From an uncultured Muribaculaceae bacterium (lineage in GTDB: Bacteria; Bacteroidota; Bacteroidia; Bacteroidales; Muribaculaceae): a stretch of 64,000 nucleotides of DNA. Below are positions 8,945 to 18,401 of this stretch, one piece after another. Made by a program: the position numbers and the translations under genes. The DNA is taken from the NCBI GenBank assembly GCA_910585285.1, contig CAJUDL010000011.1, positions 22,330-86,329 on the forward strand, in the 5' to 3' direction. Position 1 is the first letter of the stretch, and each line of letters begins with the position of its first letter. Under the pieces are notes generated by a model. It did no database searches, was not told the origin of the DNA, and saw only the letters and a list, made by a program, of their open reading frames with translations.

Positions 8945-11900
8945 ATGAATTTATCAACATTTATAAATAGGCCGGTACTATCTACCGTTATTTCGATTTT
9001 TATCGTCATATTCGGTATCCTCGGTCTCGCCTCTCTCCCAATTGAACAATATCCGGATATCGCGCCTCCAACCATACAGGTCTCAACGACATATACGGGT
9101 GCAAATGCACAGAGTGTGTTGAATTCAGTTATCGCACCTCTTGAAGAGCAGATAAATGGTGCGGAGAACATGGACTATATGTATTCTTCTGCCGCAAACA
9201 ATGGTTCTGCGTCGATAACTGTTTACTTCAAACCTGGCATGGATCCGGATATGGCTGCCGTAGACGTTCAAAACCGTGTGGCAAAAGCGGCAAGTTTCCT
9301 TCCTGCAGAGGTTAACCAGGTTGGTGTAATCACCCAGAAACGCCAAAGCTCCATGCTTATGGTATTTAACGTTTACGATGCGGACGGTAAGTATTCTGAA
9401 GAATTCATCGAAAACTATATGGCAATCAACATCATCCCGGTTATAAAACGTGTATCGGGTGTAGGTGATGCCATGGTGATGGGTGCTGACTATAGTATGC
9501 GCATCTGGCTCAAACCGGATGTTATGGCACAATATGGTCTTATGCCTACAGATATTTCAGCTGCACTTGCAGAGCAAAATATTGAAGCGGCTCCAGGTCA
9601 GTTTGGTGAGAACGGAAATCAGAGTTTTCAGTATGTAATGCGTTATAAAGGACGTTTACAGGATGAAACCGAATTTGGCGATATAATCATCCGTGCCTCC
9701 CAAGATGGCGAGATCCTTAGGCTTAAAGATGTGGCGGATATAGAACTCGGTCGTCTTTCATATGGTTTCCACTCAACGACAAACGGACATATCGGATGTT
9801 CGGCAATCGTATTCCAGTCGGCTGGCTCTAATGCTACACAGGTTGTTGAAGATATACAGAAAGAGCTCGATAAATTCCAGAAAGAGGCACCCGAAGGAGT
9901 GAAGATAATTACAACTATGAGTGTCAACGACTTCCTTTTCGCTTCTATTCATGAGGTTGTCAAGACTCTTATCGAAGCATTCGTGCTGGTGTTCCTTGTA
10001 GTGTTCATATTCCTTCAGGATTTCCGGTCAACTTTAATACCTATAATTGCGATACCAGTCGCATTGATCGGTACATTCTTCCTGATGAACATTTTCGGTT
10101 TCTCAGTCAACCTTCTCACTCTGTCAGCTTTGGTGCTGGCAATTGCGATAGTGGTCGATGATGCCATAGTCGTCGTCGAAGCTGTCCACGCAAAACTTGA
10201 TGAAGGATACACATCTTCCAAGCGTGCCGCAATTGACGCGATGAGCGAGATCGCAGGAGCACTTGTATCTATCACCCTCGTAATGATGCTCGTGTTTATA
10301 CCGGTGTCATTTATGGGTGGTGTATCCGGTGTGTTCTATCGCCAGTTCGGTCTGACTATGGCAATGTCGATCGGCCTGTCCGCTGTCAACGCGCTCACAT
10401 TATCTCCAGCACTCTGTGCTCTATTCCTTAAGCCTCATAAAAAAGAGGACGAGAAACCGCTCAAAGAGCGCATGAAAGATGCTTACTCTGCGGCAGGCGA
10501 GGTTGTAAAAGAGACATATAAGAAACGTTTCCGTCTTAAATTCCCGCCCATAATAACACTTCTCCTGATAATCGCAGCGATAGCATTCCTTATGATGGGA
10601 TGGTTTGACTTCGAAAACGTAATGAAAGGCGTCATTGCCGTGGTTGTAGCCATATTCGCAGTTGCAGGTCTGTTCTCCAAGGAATTTATAGATTTCTTCA
10701 ATAAGGGATTCAATAAATTGCTTAAAGTCTATAACGTTGCATCTGGATGGTTCATACGCCATAAAATTACAGGATTTACAATAGTTGCTGCTTCAATTGC
10801 TGTTCTTGTATGGCTTATGAGCACCACCGCAACCTCAATGGTGCCTCAGGAAGACACGGGCACAATCATGGGCGTAGTGGATATGCCACCTGCAACCGCT
10901 TTGGAAAAAACCAAATCCATTATGGATCAGGTTGACAGTATCTGCGGAACAATCAATGCAATCCAGACACGTAACGCAATCACCGGTTACAGTTTTGTCG
11001 GTGGTCAAGGCAACACATATGGATCATTTATTATCAAACTCCGTCCTTGGGAAGAGCGAGATGAAAAGACTGAAAATGCAAATGCCGTGCTGGGTCAACT
11101 ATATCAGAAATGTTCTCAGATAAAAGACGGGCGTATCATGTTCTTCACGCCTCCTATGATTCCCGGATATTCTGCAACGAGTGGTTTTGAGATCAAACTT
11201 CAGGATAAGACCGGTGGCGACCTTAATAACTTCTTTGCAGTTTATCAGAGATTCATAGCAGCCCTGAACGCACGTCCTGAGATTCAGATGGCATATTCTA
11301 CATTCAATCCGACCTTCCCACAATATCTGGTTGAACTCGATGTTGCAAAAATCAAACAGGCAGGACTCACGCAGAATCAGATTCTTTCCGCGCTGCAGGG
11401 ATATTACGGTGGTATGTACGTGTCAAACTTCAATAAATTCGGTAAGCTTTACCGCGTCATGATGCAAGCTAACCCGGAAGCCCGTGTATCGCCAGAGACA
11501 TTGAAGAGAATAAAAGTAAGAAACGGCGCCACAATGGCTCCTATTGATAACTTCGTTTCTCTAAAACGTGTTTACGGTCCTGACATCATCAACCGATTCA
11601 ACATGTTTACCTCAATTGCCGTAACCGGTCAACCGGCTCCTGGTTTCTCTTCGGGAGATGCGGTAAGAGCAATTGAAGAAGTGGGGGCGGAAATGCTTCC
11701 AACCGGATTCGGCTATGAATACTCGGGAATGACCCGCGAGGAAGCAAAGGGTGGCAGCAGTCAAACTGCCTACATATTCGCACTCGTGCTCCTCTTTGTC
11801 TATCTCCTCTTGTCAGCACAATATGAGAGCTACATTATTCCGTGGGCAGTTATCCTTTCAGTTCCTTTCGGTTTGATGGGCACATTCCTTTTCGCAAGAT

Positions 11901-12331
11901 TCATGGGTATTGACAACAACATATATCTGCAGATTGCGCTCATCATGCTTATTGGTCTTTTGGCAAAGAATGCCATCCTTATTGTTGAGTTCGCTCTTGA
12001 AAGAAGAAGGACAGGTCTTAGCGTTGTTCAATCAGCCATACAGGGAGCAACTGCCCGTTTGCGTCCTATCCTCATGACTTCACTCGCGATGATCATCGGT
12101 CTTCTCCCGCTGATGTTCGCTACTGGAGCCGGTGCAAACGGATACAACGCGCTCGGTTCAGGAGCTATCGGAGGTATGTTAATAGGTATGATCCTTCAGG
12201 TTCTGATAGTTCCTGCGATGTTTGTGGCATTCCAGCTTATCCAGGAGAAGATCACTCCTCCGAAGTGGAAAGATAAAGACAATACGGGTGTTACTTCCGA
12301 GATTGAGCAATACAGTATAACAAGAGAATAA
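8945..12331 (+). CDS. RND multidrug efflux permease (HAE1, MexB/AcrB type)
   Basis: 1128 residues, about 80 longer than usual for AcrB/MexB. Proton-relay residues occur in the TM4 segment AIAIVVDDAIVVVEAV, and the porter-domain and TM signatures (LPIEQYPDIAPP, PVALIGTFF, GLLAKNAILIVEFA) are present. It exports amphiphilic compounds by proton antiport in the inner membrane. Between the two pseudo-symmetric halves (about residues 497-590) there is an extra stretch with a charged linker and two additional hydrophobic segments (IITLLLIIAAIAFLMMGWF and VIAVVVAIFAVAGLF), so 14 rather than 12 helices are predicted. Middle gene of the efflux operon. Confidence 0.93.
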   Translation: MNLSTFINRPVLSTVISIFIVIFGILGLASLPIEQYPDIAPPTIQVSTTYTGANAQSVLNSVIAPLEEQINGAENMDYMYSSAANNGSASITVYFKPGMDPDMAAVDVQNRVAKAASFLPAEVNQVGVITQKRQSSMLMVFNVYDADGKYSEEFIENYMAINIIPVIKRVSGVGDAMVMGADYSMRIWLKPDVMAQYGLMPTDISAALAEQNIEAAPGQFGENGNQSFQYVMRYKGRLQDETEFGDIIIRASQDGEILRLKDVADIELGRLSYGFHSTTNGHIGCSAIVFQSAGSNATQVVEDIQKELDKFQKEAPEGVKIITTMSVNDFLFASIHEVVKTLIEAFVLVFLVVFIFLQDFRSTLIPIIAIPVALIGTFFLMNIFGFSVNLLTLSALVLAIAIVVDDAIVVVEAVHAKLDEGYTSSKRAAIDAMSEIAGALVSITLVMMLVFIPVSFMGGVSGVFYRQFGLTMAMSIGLSAVNALTLSPALCALFLKPHKKEDEKPLKERMKDAYSAAGEVVKETYKKRFRLKFPPIITLLLIIAAIAFLMMGWFDFENVMKGVIAVVVAIFAVAGLFSKEFIDFFNKGFNKLLKVYNVASGWFIRHKITGFTIVAASIAVLVWLMSTTATSMVPQEDTGTIMGVVDMPPATALEKTKSIMDQVDSICGTINAIQTRNAITGYSFVGGQGNTYGSFIIKLRPWEERDEKTENANAVLGQLYQKCSQIKDGRIMFFTPPMIPGYSATSGFEIKLQDKTGGDLNNFFAVYQRFIAALNARPEIQMAYSTFNPTFPQYLVELDVAKIKQAGLTQNQILSALQGYYGGMYVSNFNKFGKLYRVMMQANPEARVSPETLKRIKVRNGATMAPIDNFVSLKRVYGPDIINRFNMFTSIAVTGQPAPGFSSGDAVRAIEEVGAEMLPTGFGYEYSGMTREEAKGGSSQTAYIFALVLLFVYLLLSAQYESYIIPWAVILSVPFGLMGTFLFARFMGIDNNIYLQIALIMLIGLLAKNAILIVEFALERRRTGLSVVQSAIQGATARLRPILMTSLAMIIGLLPLMFATGAGANGYNALGSGAIGGMLIGMILQVLIVPAMFVAFQLIQEKITPPKWKDKDNTGVTSEIEQYSITRE

Positions 12332-12338
12332 TAGAGAA

Positions 12339-13718
12339 ATGAACAAAATAATTAATTATATAATGTTGGTAGTGTTGACAGTTGCGATGAGCAGCTGTCA
12401 CATCTACCAGAAATACGAACTTCCTTCAGAGGAAAACGCTATCGTCGAGGATTTCCGTAAAGCAACCGAACAGCCGGTTGATTCTGCATCACTCGAATAC
12501 CTTGGATGGGAAAAAGTATTTACCGACCCTCTTCTCCAGAGCTATATACGCCAGGCACTCGAAAACAATCATGACCTTGATGATGCTCGTCATAATGTCG
12601 AGATAGCTCAGGCTCAGCTTAAAGGTGCTAAATTAAGCTATTTCCCTTCGCTTGCACTTAATCCGAACGGTGGATCAGCAAGTTATGGCGGAAGTCATAT
12701 GAACTGGAGTTACAGCATACCATTGGCTGCAAACTGGGAGATTGATGTATTCGGTAAAATCCTTAACCGCAAACGTGGCGCAAAGGTTAGTGTAGAGCAG
12801 ATGGAAGATTATGAACAGGCTGTTCGTTCACAGATTATTTGCGGTGTCGCCAATACATATTATGCTCTCGTGCTTCTTAAACAGCAACTTGATCTTACGG
12901 AACGCACCTCTGTAATCTGGAAAGATCAGGTCGAATCAATGAAAGCTATGAAAGAGGCAGCATATGTAAATGAAGCTGCCGTGGTTCAAAGCGCTGCTAA
13001 CTATTGGAGCATTATGGCATCAATACCGGATATCAAACAGAGTATTGTTACAACCTCCAATACGCTTTCAACACTTCTGGGCACATATCCTCGCGAATGG
13101 GAGGTAACATCCGATTTGAATTTTTCTCTTCCCGTAGATGTCAGGAATGGAATTCCAATGTCATATCTGGCAGTCCGTCCGGATGTCCGCGCTGCAGAAA
13201 GAGGACTCGCAGCCGCATACTATACCACCAATAGCGCACGCGCGGCATTCTACCCCACTCTCTCAATTTCAGCACAGGGCGGTTTCACAAATCTTCTTGG
13301 AAGCATGATCACCAATCCCGGAAAGTGGTTTATACAGCTTGCCGGTCAGCTCGCCGCTCCGCTTTTCTCACGCGGTCAGAACATCGCTACTCTTGAGGCT
13401 GCAAAGGCTCGCCAGAAACAGGCTATGAACGCATTTGAAAAAGCCGTGCTCACTGCAAGTTCTGATGTCAGCAACGCACTCGCTCAAATAGCAAATGTGA
13501 ATGACAAGAAAATATCTTTGGAGCAGCAGATAGATAATCTTGAAAAAAGTGTGGAATATACTCAAGAATTATTAACTTTGGACCAGAAAACAACCTACCT
13601 TGAAGTTCTTACAGCACGTTCGAGCCTTCTTAGCGCCCAGCTTTCGAGCCTTGCATGCTGGCACACTCAGGTAGCTTCACTCATTAGCCTCTATCAGGCA
13701 GTTGGTGGAGGACGATAA
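12339..13718 (+). CDS. Outer-membrane efflux channel (TolC/OprM, NodT family lipoprotein)
   Basis: 459 residues. Lipobox AMSSC near residue 20, then two internally repeated outer-membrane-efflux halves made of long helices and short beta strands; the repeated SYFPSLALNPNG and AFYPTLSISAQG segments mark the two beta hairpins. It forms the trimeric exit duct for the adaptor and pump encoded just upstream (7-bp gap). The AVRPDVRAAERGLAAA segment is a hallmark of this family. Confidence 0.92.
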   Translation: MNKIINYIMLVVLTVAMSSCHIYQKYELPSEENAIVEDFRKATEQPVDSASLEYLGWEKVFTDPLLQSYIRQALENNHDLDDARHNVEIAQAQLKGAKLSYFPSLALNPNGGSASYGGSHMNWSYSIPLAANWEIDVFGKILNRKRGAKVSVEQMEDYEQAVRSQIICGVANTYYALVLLKQQLDLTERTSVIWKDQVESMKAMKEAAYVNEAAVVQSAANYWSIMASIPDIKQSIVTTSNTLSTLLGTYPREWEVTSDLNFSLPVDVRNGIPMSYLAVRPDVRAAERGLAAAYYTTNSARAAFYPTLSISAQGGFTNLLGSMITNPGKWFIQLAGQLAAPLFSRGQNIATLEAAKARQKQAMNAFEKAVLTASSDVSNALAQIANVNDKKISLEQQIDNLEKSVEYTQELLTLDQKTTYLEVLTARSSLLSAQLSSLACWHTQVASLISLYQAVGGGR

Positions 13719-13742
13719 GGTTAACCTCAAAAACTTAATACT

Positions 13743-14540
13743 ATGTTTCAAATCAGCCCTCTTGCGTTTGTACATCCAAACGCAAAAATTGGAGATAATG
13801 TCACAATAAATGCATTCGCATATATTGATGACAACGTGGAAATCGGTGAGGGATGTGTGATCGGACCTCATGTTAGCATCCGTTCTGGTGCAAGAATCGG
13901 GAAAAACAACCGTTTTTTCGATGGATGTGTGATTGCAGCCGATCCTCAGGATTTCCGATGGAAAGGAGATGAATCATTTGTTGAAATAGGAGACAACAAC
14001 TGCATCCGAGAGCATGTGATCATCAACCGCAGCATACATGCAGGAAAATCCACAAAAATCGGCAACAACTCTTTCATAATGGCGCAAAGCCATATCGGTC
14101 ATGATTCTGAAGTTGGCAATTACGTGGTGATCGGTAATGCGGCAAAGATTGCAGGAGCATGCAAAATAGGCAACTTTACCATCTTGTCATCAAACGCACT
14201 TGTACATGAGAATTGTGATGTCGCCGAGTGGGTTCTTATAAAAGGTGGATGCAGGGTAAACAATAACGTGCCACCATTCGCAATCATGGCTCATAACCCT
14301 ATTGAATATTTTGGAGTCAATGCATATATTCTCCGAAAGGGTAAGAAGTCAGAAGCTATAATAGATGCCATAGCGCAATGTTATAGGCATATCTACCAAA
14401 GCCAGACTTCTCCTTTCAATGCGATAAAACGCATCGAATCGGATATTGAGCCAAGTGCTGAAAGAGATGAAATTCTGAAATTCGTAAAGAAACATGAATA
14501 TCGTCTCGCAGCCCTTCCGCCGGAAGTGAATGAAGAGTAA
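13743..14540 (+). CDS. lpxA: Acyl-ACP--UDP-N-acetylglucosamine O-acyltransferase (LpxA)
   Basis: 265 residues, standard length. About ten hexapeptide coils (I/V-G-X4 repeats from residue 6 to 190) forming a left-handed beta helix, then an alpha-helical tail. The catalytic-His region reads SHIGHDSEVGN, and PPFAIMAHNPIEYFGVN is diagnostic of LpxA. It adds a 3-hydroxyacyl chain to UDP-GlcNAc, the first lipid A step. In many Bacteroidetes lpxA sits with lpxD and lpxC/fabZ; here it stands alone after the efflux operon (24-bp gap), so it may be a second LpxA paralog. A strong terminator follows. Confidence 0.87.
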   Translation: MFQISPLAFVHPNAKIGDNVTINAFAYIDDNVEIGEGCVIGPHVSIRSGARIGKNNRFFDGCVIAADPQDFRWKGDESFVEIGDNNCIREHVIINRSIHAGKSTKIGNNSFIMAQSHIGHDSEVGNYVVIGNAAKIAGACKIGNFTILSSNALVHENCDVAEWVLIKGGCRVNNNVPPFAIMAHNPIEYFGVNAYILRKGKKSEAIIDAIAQCYRHIYQSQTSPFNAIKRIESDIEPSAERDEILKFVKKHEYRLAALPPEVNEE

Positions 14541-14555
14541 AGTTCGTTTATATCC

Positions 14556-14591
14556 AATCGGGGAAAAACCTTTTTAGGTTTTTCCCCGATT
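14556..14591 (+). terminator. Strong hairpin terminator after lpxA
   Basis: Perfect 16-bp inverted repeat (14556-14571 with 14576-14591) with a TTTT loop; the descending arm begins AGGTTTTTCCCC and is followed by a short T-rich run. It lies 15 bp after the lpxA stop. Confidence 0.8.
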
Positions 14592-14650
14592 CTTTTATCA
14601 ATAAATTAAAGTGCGCTTGCAATTATCCCTTATAATAATTAACTTTGTCT

Positions 14651-14828
14651 TAAGTATGACTCGCAAATTAGTTAATGCATATTTTTAGTGGATTTTCGAG
14701 GGATTTATGGGAGTTCAGGAAGGAGCAATGCGGGCATTGCTCCTTCCTGAACTCGCTTAAATCACCGGAAAGACGCAAAAAGATGCGTTGACTAATCAAT
14801 ACATTAAATAATTTCGATGTCATACTTA
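14651..14828. repeat. 178-bp MITE-like element with inverted ends
   Basis: The ends are a perfect 10-bp inverted repeat, TAAGTATGAC / GTCATACTTA. Aligning the left end with the reverse complement of the right end gives about 24 matches in 30 bp. A related 54-bp element lies at 56483-56536. The interior has no open reading frame but contains the 42-bp palindrome 14712-14753 and a small hairpin (acgca/tgcgt, 14773-14788). It fills most of the 314-bp lpxA-cdsA spacer. Confidence 0.6.
14712..14753. repeat. Perfect 20-bp-arm palindrome inside the 178-bp element
   Basis: Arms 14712-14731 and 14734-14753 are exact reverse complements, separated by only two bases (gg). No T tract follows, so it does not look like an ordinary terminator. 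Confidence 0.8.
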
Positions 14829-14854
14829 TAATTGAAACCTAATTTAATATAGAA

Positions 14855-15670
14855 ATGGATCTGAAGAAATTAAAGGTGCGGACATTATCGGGCATAATAT
14901 ACTGTGGAATTATTATAGGATGCATACTGGCAGGTCATGAAGCGGTTGCTATAATGGCATCTATATTTGGTGTGCTTGCCATTATCGAATTTTCCAAGAT
15001 TTGTTCAGATCTAAACGTCCGCAGAATCCCCACCCTTCTTCTTGATATTGCGGGATGTGTATCCTTGTGTTTTGGGGTATATATTTTCCCGATATTACTA
15101 TGGATAGCGATAATGATTGGAAGGTTTATTGAGGAGTTGTATATCAATGATGAGCATCCACTTCGCAACCTCGCGCATTCTATGATGAGCCAGATATATA
15201 TTGGCGTTCCTTTAGGCTGCGCTGTGGGAATATCATACATGTTCAACAAACCGGAAACCCTTCTTGCCGTTTTCCTATTCTTATGGATAAACGATACAGG
15301 GGCATTTCTTGTAGGAAGCACCATCGGACGCCATAGATTATTCGAAAGGATATCACCTAAAAAATCTTGGGAAGGGTTCTTTGGTGGTCTTATATTCAAT
15401 CTGGCTGCAGCATTTATATTCTGTAAGTATTGTTCAGATTTCTTCGGTCTGGAATCTAATTTACCTTTATGGCTCGGTCTTTCCGCGGTTGTCAGCATTT
15501 TCGGCACATGGGGTGATCTGGTGGAATCATTAATAAAACGCACACTTCACATTAAAGATTCCGGAAAAATACTTCCGGGACATGGCGGAATACTCGACAG
15601 AATTGATTCGTTACTTCTTGCCGCACCAGCAGTGCTCGTATACCTTACGATTTGGTATATTCTATTGTAG
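14855..15670 (+). CDS. cdsA: Phosphatidate cytidylyltransferase
   Basis: 271 residues with about eight membrane helices. The CdsA signature is in the C-terminal third: SPKKSWEGFFGG (near residue 167) and FGTWGDLVESLIKR...KDSGKILPGHGGILDRIDS (near 213-250), with the metal-binding Asp residues. It makes CDP-diacylglycerol from phosphatidic acid and CTP for phospholipid synthesis in the inner membrane. Single gene; its upstream spacer carries the 178-bp repeat element, which ends 27 bp before the ATG and could affect expression. Confidence 0.92.
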   Translation: MDLKKLKVRTLSGIIYCGIIIGCILAGHEAVAIMASIFGVLAIIEFSKICSDLNVRRIPTLLLDIAGCVSLCFGVYIFPILLWIAIMIGRFIEELYINDEHPLRNLAHSMMSQIYIGVPLGCAVGISYMFNKPETLLAVFLFLWINDTGAFLVGSTIGRHRLFERISPKKSWEGFFGGLIFNLAAAFIFCKYCSDFFGLESNLPLWLGLSAVVSIFGTWGDLVESLIKRTLHIKDSGKILPGHGGILDRIDSLLLAAPAVLVYLTIWYILL

Positions 15671-15682
15671 CGATTTAAATTT

Positions 15683-16375
15683 TTATTTGACTCGGAACCA
15701 ATAGCCGACACTCGCCATAATTGACATGGAGTTGGATCCCCTAAAATTCTCTGTCCTTCCTGATTTTAGGACATTTCCAAGACCATAATAGAATCGTCCT
15801 TCAATATATATCGAATTTCTACGGCTGATACTAAATTCACCGCCAATACCTGCAGAAATTCCGAAATCAACTTTGTTTTCAGCAGCCATCTGATATTGAT
15901 AAGTGGTTCTCAGGGCTGCCGGAAAATCCGGTATTGACGCAATATTATTATAATCAAAATTTGCCCTGGTAGATTCCCCAATCATGAATCCGATTTCCGG
16001 TCCGGCATTGAAAAAGAATCTTCCTCTTCTGCCAAAATAGATATGAGCAAGAAAGGGAATCTGAACATAATTCAACGTTCTGGTATATTCATACGGATAT
16101 TCCTCAAAATTTTCTTTCCATCCCCGCTGCTCAAAATTCACTTCTGCGATGAGACCGAAATGATTCTCCTCAATATATCTGAAAGTGACTCCTGCGTTGC
16201 CACCAAGAGCGAAACCTTGTTTAACACTTGGTGTAAAACTAACTCTTGACAAATCAACACCACCTTTAACACCAACCGACACATTCGATGAATAATGCGT
16301 TTGTCCCGACATCTGTGCCGACACTATCAGCAAGAACAATACAACGAGCGATATATAGGATCTTACTATTTTCAT
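15683..16375 (-). CDS. Outer-membrane beta-barrel protein (PorT-like)
   Basis: 230 residues. Sec signal peptide (hydrophobic VVLFLLIVSA, cut near SGQ). The mature part has alternating strands typical of small barrels of the porin/PorT family: VGVKGGVDLSRVSF start, repeated aromatic-ended strands and a C-terminal ASVGYWFRVK strand. It probably sits in the outer membrane; specific role unknown. It overlaps the LysM gene upstream by 4 bp (ATGA), so the two are translated from one message, which suggests a shared envelope function. Confidence 0.75.
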   Translation of the reverse strand: MKIVRSYISLVVLFLLIVSAQMSGQTHYSSNVSVGVKGGVDLSRVSFTPSVKQGFALGGNAGVTFRYIEENHFGLIAEVNFEQRGWKENFEEYPYEYTRTLNYVQIPFLAHIYFGRRGRFFFNAGPEIGFMIGESTRANFDYNNIASIPDFPAALRTTYQYQMAAENKVDFGISAGIGGEFSISRRNSIYIEGRFYYGLGNVLKSGRTENFRGSNSMSIMASVGYWFRVK

Positions 16376-18318
16376 TTCACTGTAATCTTTTCAATCGTAT
16401 TGTACGGAGTGAATCTTACAAGATATACTATAGGATTCAACATTCCCGTCCAGTTACCAGGACGGTAAAGTTCAAAATCACTCTGTACACCATTCTTGGA
16501 AGAAGTCAAAGCATTGATATCGAATTCAGCATTTGCAAGCCCCCCTATAAAATATAACGAGGCATCATAACCCACACACGCATAAACCGGGAAAGATTTG
16601 GCTGGAGAGCGATCAAACAATGATTTGTAAACATTCTCAAATTTTCTTGCCTCTGTCGAATTCTTGTCATAATAGAACCTTGAAGGTATGAGGACATTCG
16701 CAGAATGGAATCTTTCTTCCATTGCATTTTCATCATATACGATCCAGCTCGGACGTCCTATAACAGCAATCTCGGTTAAGGGCGAAAGGCTCTTTGCCTC
16801 CTTTACTGCATCCAATAATGCCGCAACCTCATCTTTTTTTGTCGGGTATCCGTATATCAGATATTTTCCATCATCACGGAACGGATATTGCGACAATGAC
16901 TCAACTGAAACTGACTTGATTTTTGATGCTGGCAATGCATCCTTTATAGCTGAAGCCAACTGGTCTCCTTCGTCTGCTGTACCGGCATAAAGCAATGTAT
17001 AGTCATCGTAATCTGTTTTGATTTTTGCTGCAATCTCGTCATTAAAATAGTTGGAAGGAGTGAGAAGCTGGATTATATAAGGATTCCTGGTGTAAAGCTC
17101 ATTCTTTACATCAAATGTATTGACCATCGGTGTCTGACTAACTTCTGCATATTCCGAAAGATATGCCGGAATTCCTTTCTCCGTAGTGAGGAATAACAAA
17201 TCAGGATCAACATCCGACAATTCGTTTAATACCTCAGTTGAATTACGATTTCCATCTATAACTACCACATTTAATTTTGTAGAAAGACGTTTCAATCTGT
17301 CAACACCGGTAAGGAATCCTCGTGTAAATTCAAGATCCTTTCGAGAGGCTGGTTCAGAAAGCAATAAAGCAACCTTGAACTCGCGTGCATTGTTTGTATC
17401 AGCTATGCCGTGTACGCTGTCATAAATCTCTGCAATACCCTCATTCGTCAACTCGCGAGGATCCTCCTCCACAACAATTTTCTCCACAGTTGTTGTTTCG
17501 ATTTTAGGGATTGTTATCAATGACTTGTTCTTGGGTTTATCAACACGCCCACCATTTGCCTCAATAAGATCTGATTTATCAACTCCTGTTTTCTCTGCTA
17601 TAGTGTCCCATGTATCTTTTTTCTCAACCTTATAAGTGGAAAAAGATGTCAGTTTTTCCTCCTCTACCTTTCGGGTAACGCTTTTTACACCCGTTCCTTT
17701 TTTAGGAAGCTTTATGACGTCATCCGCTTTAAAATTCTTTTCAGAAACACCGGGGTTCATTTTCATAATGGCTGCCACTGTTGTATAATGGTCTTTTGCC
17801 ACGCCATATAACGTATCTCCTTTTTTGATGGTATAATACTCCGCATTATCCTGGGGATCCTTACGGCTCTCCTCAGCAAGCAAAAGAGTCGCCCCCTCCT
17901 TGATGCCATCCTTACTGCCGGGATTCAATTCATAAATTCTATCTACCGGAATACCATACATACGAGAAATTGCATATACTGTCTCACCTCGTTTTACAAT
18001 ATGGCTTAATGGTTGGGCAACCTCATCAACTGAATTCGCTACCACTGCCTCCGGTTGAGGTGTGTCATTAGCCGGATAATAGATTTTCATCCCTTTCTCC
18101 AAAGGAGACACCGCTTTAGGATTCAATTGCTGCAACTGATCATAGTTCCATCCATATTCACGAGATATTCCGAAGAGCGAATCACCTTTCTTAATCACAT
18201 AAACATAATAATTCTTGCCGAGAATTTCTACTACCGGCAACTTCGGAGATGCCAATGCGCTAACTGACAATGAAATCAGAACAACGCTTGCCATTATAAT
18301 TTTAGATATAACCTTCAT
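16372..18318 (-). CDS. LysM-repeat protein with periplasmic-binding-protein-1-like domain
   Basis: 648 residues. Signal peptide (residues 1-23, ending SALA). Four LysM repeats for peptidoglycan binding at about 38-82 (VIKKGDSLFGIS), 108-152 (VKRGETVYAIS), 162-206 (IKKGDTLYGVA) and 228-272 (VEKKDTWDTIA). The C-terminal half (about 315-648, from FKVALLLSEP) resembles the type 1 periplasmic binding / amino-acid receptor fold. Such proteins are common in Bacteroidetes; no transporter is nearby, so it may sense or scaffold in the periplasm rather than feed an ABC importer. Overlaps the next barrel gene by 4 bp. Confidence 0.8.
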   Translation of the reverse strand: MKVISKIIMASVVLISLSVSALASPKLPVVEILGKNYYVYVIKKGDSLFGISREYGWNYDQLQQLNPKAVSPLEKGMKIYYPANDTPQPEAVVANSVDEVAQPLSHIVKRGETVYAISRMYGIPVDRIYELNPGSKDGIKEGATLLLAEESRKDPQDNAEYYTIKKGDTLYGVAKDHYTTVAAIMKMNPGVSEKNFKADDVIKLPKKGTGVKSVTRKVEEEKLTSFSTYKVEKKDTWDTIAEKTGVDKSDLIEANGGRVDKPKNKSLITIPKIETTTVEKIVVEEDPRELTNEGIAEIYDSVHGIADTNNAREFKVALLLSEPASRKDLEFTRGFLTGVDRLKRLSTKLNVVVIDGNRNSTEVLNELSDVDPDLLFLTTEKGIPAYLSEYAEVSQTPMVNTFDVKNELYTRNPYIIQLLTPSNYFNDEIAAKIKTDYDDYTLLYAGTADEGDQLASAIKDALPASKIKSVSVESLSQYPFRDDGKYLIYGYPTKKDEVAALLDAVKEAKSLSPLTEIAVIGRPSWIVYDENAMEERFHSANVLIPSRFYYDKNSTEARKFENVYKSLFDRSPAKSFPVYACVGYDASLYFIGGLANAEFDINALTSSKNGVQSDFELYRPGNWTGMLNPIVYLVRFTPYNTIEKITVK

Positions 18319-18401
18319 AACTGGAAATTTTGAGTTCGGATAACGAAGACCCGATATGCAAAATTACAAAAAAATCCATAACACCTGCATGAATCGTCTC
18401 T

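Noticed and set aside
14935..15543. Minus-strand open frame opposite cdsA
   Set aside because: Shadow of the cdsA codon pattern; cdsA itself has all family motifs.
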